A DNA stretch of 16,507 nt from CAYLHS01 sp964383535 (GCA_964383535.1 CAYLHS010000049.1:1-16507); one strand, 5' to 3'. Shown: positions 6,203-12,990, counted from the stretch's first letter. A program made the numbers and translations. The notes: generated from the sequence alone by a model not told the origin.

Positions 6203-7387
6203 CTAGATAACTCCCAGTTCTGCACCAACCTTGGCGAATGCCGCGGTCCCGTACCGCAGGTCCTCATGGCTGTGCGCGGCCGAGATCATGACTCTGATCC
6301 GCGCCTTGCCGAGCGGCACTGTCGGATAGGCGATCGCCTGAGCGAACACCGCGTGGTCCGTGAAGAGTCGTCGGGAGAACTCCTGGGCGATCTTCTCATC
6401 GCCGAGCATCACCGGCGTGATGGGTGTCTCTGAGCGCCCGATGTCGAACCCGGCCGCAGACATCGAGTCCTTGAACCTGGCAGCGTTGTCCCACAGCCGG
6501 TCGACGAGCTCCGTCGACTCACCGAGGATCTCTACCGACGCGATGCACGCGGCGACATCGGCAGGCGTCACAGCCGAGGAGAACAGAAACGGGCGGGCGC
6601 GTTGGCGAAGCCACTCGACGACGGGCGCCGGACCGGCCACGTAGCCTCCGACGACTCCGAACGCCTTCGACATCGTCCCCACCTCCACCTCGACTCGACC
6701 GTGGAGTCCGAAGTGATCGACGATCCCTCGCCCACCTCTTCCGAGGACACCTTCGCCATGGGCGTCGTCGACCATCACCATCGCCTCGAATTCGTCGGCG
6801 GCGTCGACGATCTGATCCAGTGGCGCGACATCGCCATCCATGGAGAACACGCCGTCGGTGATGATCAAGACCCTCCGAGCGCCTTCCTTCCTTGCTTCGG
6901 CGAGCTTGGCCCGGAGGTCGTCCATATCGCAGTGCCCGTAGATCTTGCGGGATGCTCTCGCCAGCCGGACCCCGTCGATGATCGAGGCATGGTTCAGCTC
7001 ATCGGTAATGATCACGTCGTCCTTCTCCACGAGTGCCGGAATCGCTCCCGCGTTGGCCACGAACCCTGCCTGAAGGGAGATGGCCGCCTCCACACCCTTG
7101 AAGGAGGCGAGCTTGCTTTCCAGCTCGTCGTGAATGGTCATTGTCCCCGCGATCGTGCGCACTGCCCCTGGCCCGACGCCGTACCGATCAAGGGCACGCT
7201 TGGCCGCGGTGACGAGACGCGGGTGATCAGCGAGTCCGAGGTAGTTGTTCGAGCAGAAGTTGAGCACCTCTTTCCCGTCGACGGTCAGCCATGAACCCTG
7301 GGAGCTGCCGATGTGACGAATCGTGTTGTACAGGCCTTCGCTCTTGAGCTCCTGTACCTGATCGCGAAGGAATCCGATCTTGTCCAT
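6203..7387 (-). CDS. kbl: 2-amino-3-ketobutyrate CoA ligase (glycine C-acetyltransferase)
   Basis: A 394-residue PLP enzyme of the alpha-oxoamine synthase family. It cleaves 2-amino-3-ketobutyrate with CoA to glycine and acetyl-CoA. Visible features: CSNNYLGLADHP (45-56), GAVRTIAGT (74-82), DELNHASIIDG (129-139, His133 stacking on PLP), VDDAHGEGVLG (206-216, Asp207 and His210) and TMSKAFG (238-244) with the Schiff-base Lys241. Length equals E. coli Kbl. Other family members (8-amino-7-oxononanoate synthase, 5-aminolevulinate synthase) share these motifs; the specific call rests on overall sequence and the directly upstream tdh gene. The start ATG at 7387 lies 8 nt after the tdh stop, with GAGGTGAG straddling that stop as ribosome binding site. 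Confidence 0.95.
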   Translation of the reverse strand: MDKIGFLRDQVQELKSEGLYNTIRHIGSSQGSWLTVDGKEVLNFCSNNYLGLADHPRLVTAAKRALDRYGVGPGAVRTIAGTMTIHDELESKLASFKGVEAAISLQAGFVANAGAIPALVEKDDVIITDELNHASIIDGVRLARASRKIYGHCDMDDLRAKLAEARKEGARRVLIITDGVFSMDGDVAPLDQIVDAADEFEAMVMVDDAHGEGVLGRGGRGIVDHFGLHGRVEVEVGTMSKAFGVVGGYVAGPAPVVEWLRQRARPFLFSSAVTPADVAACIASVEILGESTELVDRLWDNAARFKDSMSAAGFDIGRSETPITPVMLGDEKIAQEFSRRLFTDHAVFAQAIAYPTVPLGKARIRVMISAAHSHEDLRYGTAAFAKVGAELGVI

Positions 7388-7395
7388 TGCTCACC

Positions 7396-8454
7396 TCAAC
7401 TCAGTGGTCCGTCGGCGTCGTCGACATCGGGGAACATGACGACCTTGCCGCACTCGCCAGACGCCATCAGATCGAATGCCTTCTCGAAGTCATCGAGTGC
7501 GAAGCGATGAGTGACAAGGGGTCCCAGATCCACGGCACCGGCACGCAAGAGCCCCCGCATCTCGTACCAGGTGTCCCAGAGCTTCCGTCCGATGACGCCA
7601 TGCACCGTCGCTCCTTTGAAGACAATGTTGTCATCGAGATCGAACGGGATCGGCCCCGAGGACAGTCCGAGCAGCGCAGCTTCCCCTCCCGGTTTCAGGA
7701 GGGAGAATCCCTCCTGTATCGCCGACGGAGCTCCCGACATCTCGAGGAGCACGTCGACGCCTTCTCCGTCCGTCGCTTCCATGCCAAGCTCAACGACCTG
7801 GTCCCTGCGAGGGTTCCATGTGTGCTCGGCGCCGAGCGCGCGTGCCATCTCGAGGCGGTAGTCGGATACGTCGGTTGCGTAGACGGCTCTCGCTCCAAGT
7901 GCTCTCGCCGCAGCGATCGCCATCACTCCCACGGGGCCACATCCCGTGACGAGCACTTTGCGACCGGAGATGTTCGCGACCGACACCGTGTGGACGGCGT
8001 TGCCGAAATTCTCCTGGAGTGACGCGATCGAGTACGGCATGTCGGGAGGGTCGGGCCAGGCGTTGATCGCCGGAACCGCCACATACTCGGCATACACCCC
8101 GTCTCGATGGACCCCGAGGATCTGTGTGTTCTCACAAAGATGGCCCTTGCCGGTGCGACAGAAGCGGCACTGCCCGCAGACAACATGCGACTCGACCGAC
8201 ACGAGGTCTCCGATCTCCGGTCCGTCCGCCGTCGGACCCCTGTCGACCACGATCCCGCACAGTTCGTGTCCGACGGTGAGTGGTGCCCTCACGTGCGTTT
8301 GCGCCCATGGATCCCAATCGCGGATGTGCATGTCGGTTCCACAGATCGAGGTCGCTTTCACCTGAATCAGTACGTCAGACGGTCCGGGTGTCGGAATGGG
8401 GACGTCGGCCATTTCGAGCCCTGGACCCGGCGACGTTTTGACGATCGCGCGCAT
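7396..8454 (-). CDS. tdh: L-threonine 3-dehydrogenase
   Basis: A 352-residue zinc-dependent medium-chain dehydrogenase oxidising threonine to 2-amino-3-ketobutyrate with NAD+, the substrate of the Kbl encoded next. Catalytic zinc ligands: Cys38 (in SICGTDMH) and His63-Glu64 (VGHE). Structural zinc: Cys93, Cys96, Cys99 and Cys107. The Rossmann motif is GCGPVG (171-176), with Asp195 at the end of beta-2 favouring NAD. EMSGAP and the later FKGATVHGVIGRKLWDTWY block are characteristic of Tdh. The ATG at 8454 is chosen over an in-frame start at 8493: the longer form adds 13 non-conserved residues, and TAGCCT sits 7 nt upstream of 8454. The tdh-kbl pair forms a threonine-degradation operon. Confidence 0.95.
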   Translation of the reverse strand: MRAIVKTSPGPGLEMADVPIPTPGPSDVLIQVKATSICGTDMHIRDWDPWAQTHVRAPLTVGHELCGIVVDRGPTADGPEIGDLVSVESHVVCGQCRFCRTGKGHLCENTQILGVHRDGVYAEYVAVPAINAWPDPPDMPYSIASLQENFGNAVHTVSVANISGRKVLVTGCGPVGVMAIAAARALGARAVYATDVSDYRLEMARALGAEHTWNPRRDQVVELGMEATDGEGVDVLLEMSGAPSAIQEGFSLLKPGGEAALLGLSSGPIPFDLDDNIVFKGATVHGVIGRKLWDTWYEMRGLLRAGAVDLGPLVTHRFALDDFEKAFDLMASGECGKVVMFPDVDDADGPLS

Positions 8455-8467
8455 CGCGCTCAGGCTA
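8455..8467 (-). promoter_or_regulatory. Leaderless-type -10 box of tdh-kbl
   Basis: TAGCCT on the minus strand (8467-8462), 7 nt before the ATG at 8454, is identical in sequence and spacing to the box upstream of the MoaD-fusion gene. No Shine-Dalgarno is seen in between. Confidence 0.5.
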
Positions 8468-8520
8468 CCCCGGCTCGCTGCGCTCGCAGTCATTCAGCTC
8501 CGAGTCGTCAGTCGTCGGCA

Positions 8521-8620
8521 NNNNNNNNNNNNNNNNNNNNNNNNNNNNNNNNNNNNNNNNNNNNNNNNNNNNNNNNNNNNNNNNNNNNNNNNNNNNNNNN
8601 NNNNNNNNNNNNNNNNNNNN
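8521..8620. other. Assembly gap of 100 Ns
   Basis: Exactly 100 undetermined bases, the conventional size for a scaffold join of unknown length. It begins 67 bases upstream of the tdh start and ends at the first known base of repeat copy B, so the beginning of that repeat is missing. More sequence, possibly genes, could be hidden here. The base run 8455-8520 before it holds only the tdh promoter and the GC-rich CTCGCTGCGCTCGC run at 8473-8486. Confidence 0.95.
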
Positions 8621-8692
8621 AGCGAGCGAAGCGAGTGTTGGGGGAGGTGTCCGAGGCGGAGCCGAGGACGGAGGGGGTCGTACCCACCAACG
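8621..8692 (+). repeat. Dispersed three-hairpin intergenic repeat, copy B (5' end lost in gap)
   Basis: It begins at the gap edge with AGCGAGCGAAGCGAGTGTTGG, identical to the loop of hairpin 1 in copy A; the 5' strand of that stem is lost. Hairpin 2 is GTCC-GA-GGC-GGA-GCC-GA-GGAC (8649-8669): two short stems separated by facing GA dinucleotides. Hairpin 3 is GGGT-CGT-ACCC (8675-8685). It ends in CCAACG like the other copies. Flanking genes on both sides are on the minus strand. Confidence 0.75.
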
Positions 8693-8757
8693 AAGCTCGT
8701 CTCAGTCTTCAGCCAGAACGCAGCCACAGTCACCCAGGGGGCCACTGGGCGCGCCGG

Positions 8758-8773
8758 TTCCTCCTCCAGGAGG
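8758..8773. repeat. Solo hairpin resembling the 5' end of the dispersed repeat
   Basis: TTCCTCCTCCAG (8758-8769) is identical to the first 12 bases of repeat copy A, but the rest of the element is absent. It folds as CCTCC-TCCA-GGAGG. It lies 15 bp beyond the stop of the membrane-protein gene, so it could act as that gene's 3' hairpin; there is no T-run. The stretch 8693-8787 contains nothing else recognisable apart from a 5-bp hairpin CCCAG/CTGGG at 8733-8749. Confidence 0.4.
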
Positions 8774-8787
8774 GCAAGGCCTGTCCT

Positions 8788-9360
8788 CTACTCCTCGTCG
8801 TCCCGTAACCGGGCCACCGCTGTCCATGCGGTGTCGCCGAGCAGCACCAGCAGCGCCGCAGCCCACGGCGACGCCACGAAGACACCCGCGTAGGCAAGCC
8901 GCGTCAGACCCGGCAGCGAGATCAGCCCCAGCAGCAGTGCCGGCACCGACCGTGCGATGATGCGCTCAGTCCTCTCAGCAGGAATCACCACGGCCCATCC
9001 CGCCGCGAGGCCAACGACGACCCCCAGCTCCGCGCCGAGCAGCACGTAGCCCGCACCCAGCGCGAGCCCGACGCCCGCGCCGACAAGCAGGCGCCGTCGC
9101 GATCCCCAGCTCGTCGATGCGTAGGCCGCTACCCAGACGAGGATCACTCCCGCCGTAGCAGCAATCACCCACCACGCAACGGCCACGGCCCGCATGACTT
9201 CCCCACTCTGCTTGGAGAACGAGGCGATCCCCAACGCGATGAGCGCGACAACGCCGAGTGCCAACACGCCGAGGACCACAAGGGCGAGACTCCACAGACA
9301 CGCAACCAGCAGCGACCGACCGACCGAACGCGTCGGTGGAGCATGGAACAGGCCGTTCAC
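8788..9360 (-). CDS. Hypothetical integral membrane protein
   Basis: A 190-residue protein made mostly of hydrophobic segments, roughly at residues 17-46, 60-82, 89-106, 108-126, 137-152 and 157-177, with a charged end RLRDDEE. Ala, Val, Leu and Gly dominate, and Arg-rich loops (WGSRRR near 86, ERTERIIARS near 129-138) suggest cytoplasmic faces. I recognise no family or catalytic motif. The start is taken as GTG at 9360; there is no clear Shine-Dalgarno or TANNNT box, so the true start may lie further in. It is divergent from the S9 peptidase 75 bp away. It is likely real, since the frame stays open with coding-like third-position GC and coherent membrane topology. Confidence 0.6.
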   Translation of the reverse strand: MNGLFHAPPTRSVGRSLLVACLWSLALVVLGVLALGVVALIALGIASFSKQSGEVMRAVAVAWWVIAATAGVILVWVAAYASTSWGSRRRLLVGAGVGLALGAGYVLLGAELGVVVGLAAGWAVVIPAERTERIIARSVPALLLGLISLPGLTRLAYAGVFVASPWAAALLVLLGDTAWTAVARLRDDEE

Positions 9361-9409
9361 GGCACCACTGTGGCACGAACAGGCCCGACACGCATCATCG
9401 CCGATGCCG

Positions 9410-9431
9410 TAGCCTCAAGAGGACGAAAGGA
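9410..9431 (+). promoter_or_regulatory. -10 box and ribosome binding site of the S9 peptidase gene
   Basis: TAGCCT at 9410-9415 is followed by AAAGGA at 9426-9431, four bases before the ATG at 9436. This fixes the start at 9436 rather than an in-frame ATG at 9343, because the longer form would run back through the promoter and over the divergent gene's start. Confidence 0.5.
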
Positions 9432-9435
9432 CCCC

Positions 9436-11322
9436 ATGTTCGAATCGATTGCACCTTTGTTGTCCGCGCGACTGCTGCTCCATCCGGTGACCGCAGACGA
9501 CTACTTGTACTTCGTCAGCGATCTGTCCGGCCGGATGAGCTTGTACCGCACGGCGCTCGAGGGGGGTGACCCAGAGCCGTTGATTCCCGGCGACATCGCG
9601 CTGGGCAATCCGAAGCTGGTCAACGGTGAGCTGTTCACCGTCTTCGCGGATCTCGACATGATCCTGCTCATGGTCGATTCGGACGGCGACGAGAACTACC
9701 AGCCGTGCTCCGTGCCGCTGTCCGGCGGCATCCCAAAACCCATCTTCCGCAATCGCTTCGAGGGCCAGCAGGTCAACCTGATCTCAAGCGAAAGCCAGCG
9801 TCACCTCGCCGTATTCAACGTCGATCCACGTGTCAGCCCCGACTACGGCTCCTACATCTGGAACGCCGAGACCGACGAACTCCTGGATCTCGGCACGAGC
9901 GTGTACGGCAACTACACCGTCGGAATCGACGACCCGCTCGATCGCGTCGTGGTTGCAGACGGCTACTCGGCCGCCGACACCGTCCTCTACATATGGGACC
10001 GCTCGACCAGCTCGCGCACGGTGCTGGCAGGCACGCCGCTCGAGGAGCGCGCACCCGACGGCTCGGTACCTCTCACGGGTTTCGGGGCCTGCTATTTCAG
10101 AAAGGGGGGAATTCTCACAGTAACCACCCTGTTCAACGACGCCGGAGGATGCGGTTGGATCCCCCTCGACGGTCTGCGCCATGTCGAACCGGTCTCGATC
10201 ACGGGGCTCCACCACAGCGGTATCGGCGAACTAGACGAGCTCATCCACCTCGATGGCGACCGGTTCATGCTCGGATACAACATCGATGGTTGCTCGTGGG
10301 CCTACGAGGCCATCTTCGACGAACCGGAGCTTCGCCTGACCGTCACCCGTGTGCTGTGGGGCGAAGGCGGCCTCCACGATGGTGTCGCAGCCGAGTTCTC
10401 CTACGATCGCGAGCGAGACACGTTCGCGCTGGCGTTCTCGACGGCGACCTCACCCGTACAGCTCTTCACCGTCGACGGTGACAACGTCACCCAACACACG
10501 AGCGAGCGTCTCTCGGGGGTTCCTGCCGAACTGCTCTCGCCTGGAGAGGACGCCTCATTCACGAGTTTCGATGGGCTGCGCGTCTCGGCCCGCCTCTACA
10601 TGCCCAAAGGCGACTTCGAGGGCCCACGACCGGTCGCCTACTACGTCCACGGGGGCCCGCAGAGCCAGGAACGACCTGACTTCACATGGTTCTCGATGCC
10701 GCTTATCCAGTACCTGACGTTGCGAGGCTTCGCCGTGTTCGTCCCAAACGTTCGAGGGTCTCGTGGCTACGGGCTGTCCTACATGAAACAGGTCGATCAC
10801 GACTGGGGTGGCAAGGACAGACTCGATCATGTCGAAGCGGTCAAATACCTCGAGAAGGACGCCCGCCTCGACACGTCACGGATGGGTGTGCTGGGCCGAT
10901 CCTACGGTGGATACATGACCCTCGAACTCGCCGGACGTCACCCTGACCTGTGGGCTGCGGCGATCGACATGTTCGGCCCCTACAACCTCTTCACCTTCAT
11001 CGACGGGCTGCCCGAGACGTGGAAGACCTACTTCTACATGACGATCGGTCATCCGGAAACGGATCACGACTTCCTGGTCGAGCGTTCCCCGAAAACATTC
11101 CTCGGCGATCTCGCCTGTCCGATGCTGGTCATCCAAGGGCGCAACGACCCCCGGGTCGTGGTCGCCGAGTCGGACCGTCTCGTCGAGGAGCTTCGCTCAC
11201 AAGGCAAGGACATCGAGTACCTGGTGTTCAACGACGAAGGCCACGATATGGTCAAGCGGGAGAACAAGGAGCGGGCGTACGAGGCGATCGCCGGTTTCCT
11301 CGTCGAGCACCTGAAGCCGTAG
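9436..11322 (+). CDS. S9-family serine peptidase (prolyl oligopeptidase/acylaminoacyl-peptidase-like)
   Basis: A 628-residue two-domain protein. Residues 1 to about 375 form a repetitive beta-rich region consistent with the S9 beta-propeller that filters substrates. From about 376 onward is an alpha/beta-hydrolase domain: YYVHGGP (oxyanion region), FAVFVPNVRGSRGYG, GRSYGGYM with nucleophile Ser489, QGRNDPRV with Asp571, and DEGHDM with His603. This spacing is that of S9C acylaminoacyl-peptidases and dipeptidyl-peptidase-like enzymes, which cleave short peptides. There is no signal peptide, so it is probably cytoplasmic. It stands alone on its strand; repeat copy C follows its stop. The substrate is not predictable. 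Confidence 0.93.
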   Translation: MFESIAPLLSARLLLHPVTADDYLYFVSDLSGRMSLYRTALEGGDPEPLIPGDIALGNPKLVNGELFTVFADLDMILLMVDSDGDENYQPCSVPLSGGIPKPIFRNRFEGQQVNLISSESQRHLAVFNVDPRVSPDYGSYIWNAETDELLDLGTSVYGNYTVGIDDPLDRVVVADGYSAADTVLYIWDRSTSSRTVLAGTPLEERAPDGSVPLTGFGACYFRKGGILTVTTLFNDAGGCGWIPLDGLRHVEPVSITGLHHSGIGELDELIHLDGDRFMLGYNIDGCSWAYEAIFDEPELRLTVTRVLWGEGGLHDGVAAEFSYDRERDTFALAFSTATSPVQLFTVDGDNVTQHTSERLSGVPAELLSPGEDASFTSFDGLRVSARLYMPKGDFEGPRPVAYYVHGGPQSQERPDFTWFSMPLIQYLTLRGFAVFVPNVRGSRGYGLSYMKQVDHDWGGKDRLDHVEAVKYLEKDARLDTSRMGVLGRSYGGYMTLELAGRHPDLWAAAIDMFGPYNLFTFIDGLPETWKTYFYMTIGHPETDHDFLVERSPKTFLGDLACPMLVIQGRNDPRVVVAESDRLVEELRSQGKDIEYLVFNDEGHDMVKRENKERAYEAIAGFLVEHLKP

Positions 11323-11349
11323 AACAGCAGACAACGGATGGCGGACAGC

Positions 11350-11427
11350 GTTTCCTCCGCCAGGAGCCAGGGCTGGGGGAGGTGTCCGAGGCAGAGCCGA
11401 GGACGGAGGGGGCGGTACCCGCCAACG
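11350..11427 (+). repeat. Dispersed three-hairpin intergenic repeat, copy C
   Basis: It has the same frame as copies A and B. Hairpin 1 pairs CCTCCGCCA (11354-11362) with TGGGGGAGG (11374-11382), one mismatch, and has a shorter, different loop. Hairpin 2 is GTCC-GA-GGC-AGA-GCC-GA-GGAC (11384-11404), the same tandem-GA stem as copy B with one loop change. Hairpin 3 is GGCGG-TAC-CCGCC (11411-11423), then AACG. It lies after the peptidase gene and upstream of the SDR gene, where it may end transcription. Confidence 0.75.
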
Positions 11428-11435
11428 TGGCTCGA

Positions 11436-11468
11436 ACTGGAGACTGAAGAAGGCCGACTGGAGACTGA
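11436..11468 (+). repeat. Two 12-bp direct repeats spaced 21 bp
   Basis: ACTGGAGACTGA occurs at 11436-11447 and 11457-11468, a 21-bp period (two helical turns), 25 bp upstream of the -10 box of the next gene. It could be a tandem binding site for an activator or simply low-complexity sequence flanking the repeat. Copy B is followed by a related motif on the opposite strand (TCAGTCTTCAG near 8702). Confidence 0.5.
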
Positions 11469-11492
11469 GGGCCGGCTTGCCGTGCGAGCCGG

Positions 11493-11498
11493 TAGCTT
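11493..11498 (+). promoter_or_regulatory. Leaderless-type -10 box of the SDR gene
   Basis: TAGCTT fits TANNNT and lies 6 nt before the ATG at 11505. GGACCC between box and start is not a Shine-Dalgarno, so a leaderless mRNA is likely. Confidence 0.45.
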
Positions 11499-11504
11499 GG
11501 ACCC

Positions 11505-12533
11505 ATGACCTCCGTTCTCATCATCGGCGGCACTCGGTTCATCGGGCTGTGGGCCACTCGACGGCTGGTCGAGATGGGATGCGACGTCACGGTGTTCCAC
11601 CGTGGGAACACCGAACCCGAAGCAGAGCCCGACGTTCGGCACCTCCATGGCGACCGCAATGAGTTGCTCGATCAGCGAGAACGACTGAAGCGACTGGCAC
11701 CCGATGTCGTGGTGGACATGATTCCCCTCACCCGGGCCCAAGCGGTGGACACGTTGGTCGCGTGCACCGGAATCGCCGGGCGGATCGTCGGCATCTCCAG
11801 CCAGGACGTGTATCTCGCCTACGACATCCTCAGAAGGAAGGAGGCGCTACCCCCCGTACCGACGCCGATGAACGAGGATGCTCCATTGCGCTCCAAGCGG
11901 TACCCGTACCGGGACATGGTCGAAGAGGACAACCATCTGTACGACTACGACAAGATCCCCGTCGAGGAGTCCTACCTGGGCGACCCTGACCTCCCCGGCA
12001 CCATCCTCAGGCTTCCAGCCGTGTACGGGCCCTTCGACTACCAGCACCGCCCCTACCCGTACCTCAAGCGAATGCTGGACGATCGTCCGGCGATTCTCAT
12101 CGATGCAGCGGCAGTCTCCTGGGTCTGGTCACGGGCGTTCGTCGGCGACGTCGCCGACGCCATCGCTCGTGCCGTCATCGACGACCGGGCGCGCAGCAGA
12201 ACCTACAACGTGGCCGAGCCGCCCGGACGCACCGAGCTCGACTGGATCAAAGCGATCGCCCGTCAGCTCGACTGGGACGGCGAGATCATTCCCCTCCCCA
12301 CTGACCGCCTGCCGGAACATCTCCGCGACGACCTGAACTTCGGTCAGTCACTCGTTGTCGATACCGGCAGGATCCGCAGGGAGTTGCACTATGCGGAGCA
12401 GACCACTGCCGACGAGGCAATGCGAGCAACCATCGAGTGGGAGCTGACCGCCATGCCCGATGGACTCCCCCCACACCAGCTCGACTACGACGCCGAGGAC
12501 GCAGCGATACCCGATCTCACACTCGGTCTATAG
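11505..12533 (+). CDS. NAD-dependent epimerase/dehydratase-like SDR protein
   Basis: A 342-residue extended/atypical short-chain dehydrogenase. VLIIGGTRFIG (4-14) is the dinucleotide-binding glycine motif, VVVDMI (68-73) the beta-4 strand, and GISSQDVY (96-103) the active-site strand with Ser98/Ser99. YDYDK (146-150) provides a YxxxK catalytic pair, and LRLPAVYGP (168-176) the family motif after it. FVGDVADAIARAV further on is typical of the epimerase fold's substrate domain. Relatives include nucleotide-sugar epimerases and CSP41-like RNA-binding proteins; the reaction cannot be deduced. It is monocistronic, and its TAG stop directly abuts the last codon (TAG on the other strand) of the trpB2 remnant. 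Confidence 0.85.
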   Translation: MTSVLIIGGTRFIGLWATRRLVEMGCDVTVFHRGNTEPEAEPDVRHLHGDRNELLDQRERLKRLAPDVVVDMIPLTRAQAVDTLVACTGIAGRIVGISSQDVYLAYDILRRKEALPPVPTPMNEDAPLRSKRYPYRDMVEEDNHLYDYDKIPVEESYLGDPDLPGTILRLPAVYGPFDYQHRPYPYLKRMLDDRPAILIDAAAVSWVWSRAFVGDVADAIARAVIDDRARSRTYNVAEPPGRTELDWIKAIARQLDWDGEIIPLPTDRLPEHLRDDLNFGQSLVVDTGRIRRELHYAEQTTADEAMRATIEWELTAMPDGLPPHQLDYDAEDAAIPDLTLGL

Positions 12534-12774
12534 CTACCCGACGACCGGCAATCGTGCCAGTGATGCGGTGATCGCCTCCTGCGGGCCCTCACAGTCGACG
12601 AGGTCCCCTGCGAAGTAGCGGTCGTACGCCGCCATGTCGAAGTGCCCGTGCCCTGTCAGGTTGAACAGGATCGTCTCCGCTCTGCCTCGGCGCCGGAGGA
12701 TTCGGCACATCGGCGACGACGTTGTACCAGTAGGTCGGAATCTCAGCTTCAGGCAGCATGATCCTCGTCTCCAT
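12534..12774 (-). pseudogene. trpB2: Internally deleted TrpB2-type tryptophan synthase beta gene
   Basis: Two pieces of a TrpB-like (TrpB2) PLP enzyme remain. From the ATG at 12774, preceded by AAAGGAG, 29 residues match the TrpB2 N-terminus (METRIMLPEAEIPTYWYN, then VVADVPNPPAP). From about 12680, in another frame, 48 residues match the C-terminus (ETILFNLTGHGHFDMAAYD to SLARLPVVG, stop at 12534). The family is about 420-450 residues, so roughly 350 internal residues, including the PLP lysine, are gone, and the join is frameshifted. Translation from the ATG would give a 62-residue chimera ending at 12589. TrpB2 condenses indole with serine to make tryptophan. Both ends are well conserved, implying a recent deletion or an assembly collapse. 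Confidence 0.85.
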
Positions 12775-12823
12775 GGCATCTCCTTTCGTGCCGAAGCCTG
12801 CACTAGACACGATGTCGGCGGCT

Positions 12824-12887
12824 ACGGCGACCGGTTCGCGGTCGCGAAAATACGCTTCGGGCCGAGTTTTCGCGACCGAACCGCCGT
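12824..12887. repeat. Large bulged inverted repeat upstream of the trpB2 remnant
   Basis: ACGGC (12824-12828), GGTTCG (12833-12838) and GTCGCGAAAA (12841-12850) pair in order with TTTTCGCGAC (12867-12876), CGAACC (12877-12882) and GCCGT (12883-12887). That is 21 base pairs with a 2-nt and a 4-nt bulge on one side and a 16-nt loop. It sits 50-113 nt upstream of the remnant's ATG, in the divergent space before nrdJ. It could be a leader hairpin of the lost trpB2 gene or a palindromic insertion; no protein frame uses it. Confidence 0.6.
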
Positions 12888-12944
12888 CCCGTAGAGTGCC
12901 TCCGCACCGTCGCGGGCAGCGCGAAAAATAGGTCCAGGATGTCA

Positions 12945-12974
12945 TTGACGTAATTACATGCTTGCGATTACAGT
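12945..12974 (+). promoter_or_regulatory. nrdJ promoter candidate
   Basis: TTGACG (12945-12950), an 18-bp spacer and TACAGT (12969-12974) form a good -35/-10 pair, the best in the window, predicting a start near 12981 and a leader of about 88 nt. The local sequence is AT-richer than its surroundings. Confidence 0.5.
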
Positions 12975-12990
12975 GTTGAGGCTTCAACAC
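12973..12990. promoter_or_regulatory. Palindrome over the nrdJ start point
   Basis: GTGTTGA-GGCT-TCAACAC: perfect 7-bp arms around 4 nt. It overlaps the last bases of the -10 and the predicted transcription start, the classic position for a repressor site. The arms run GTGT...ACAC, the reverse of the NrdR box (ACAC...GTGT), so NrdR is not implied. Confidence 0.45.

Noticed and set aside
8107..8893. Open frames running through the N gap and repeat B (peptides such as SERSECWGR)
   Set aside because: They include undetermined bases and translate the dispersed repeat; the same peptide arises from copy A in another context, so it is a repeat artefact.
6074..11427. CRISPR array or insertion sequence as explanation for the repeats
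   Set aside because: Copies are kilobases apart with genes between them, have no regular spacers, and no transposase or terminal inverted repeats are present.
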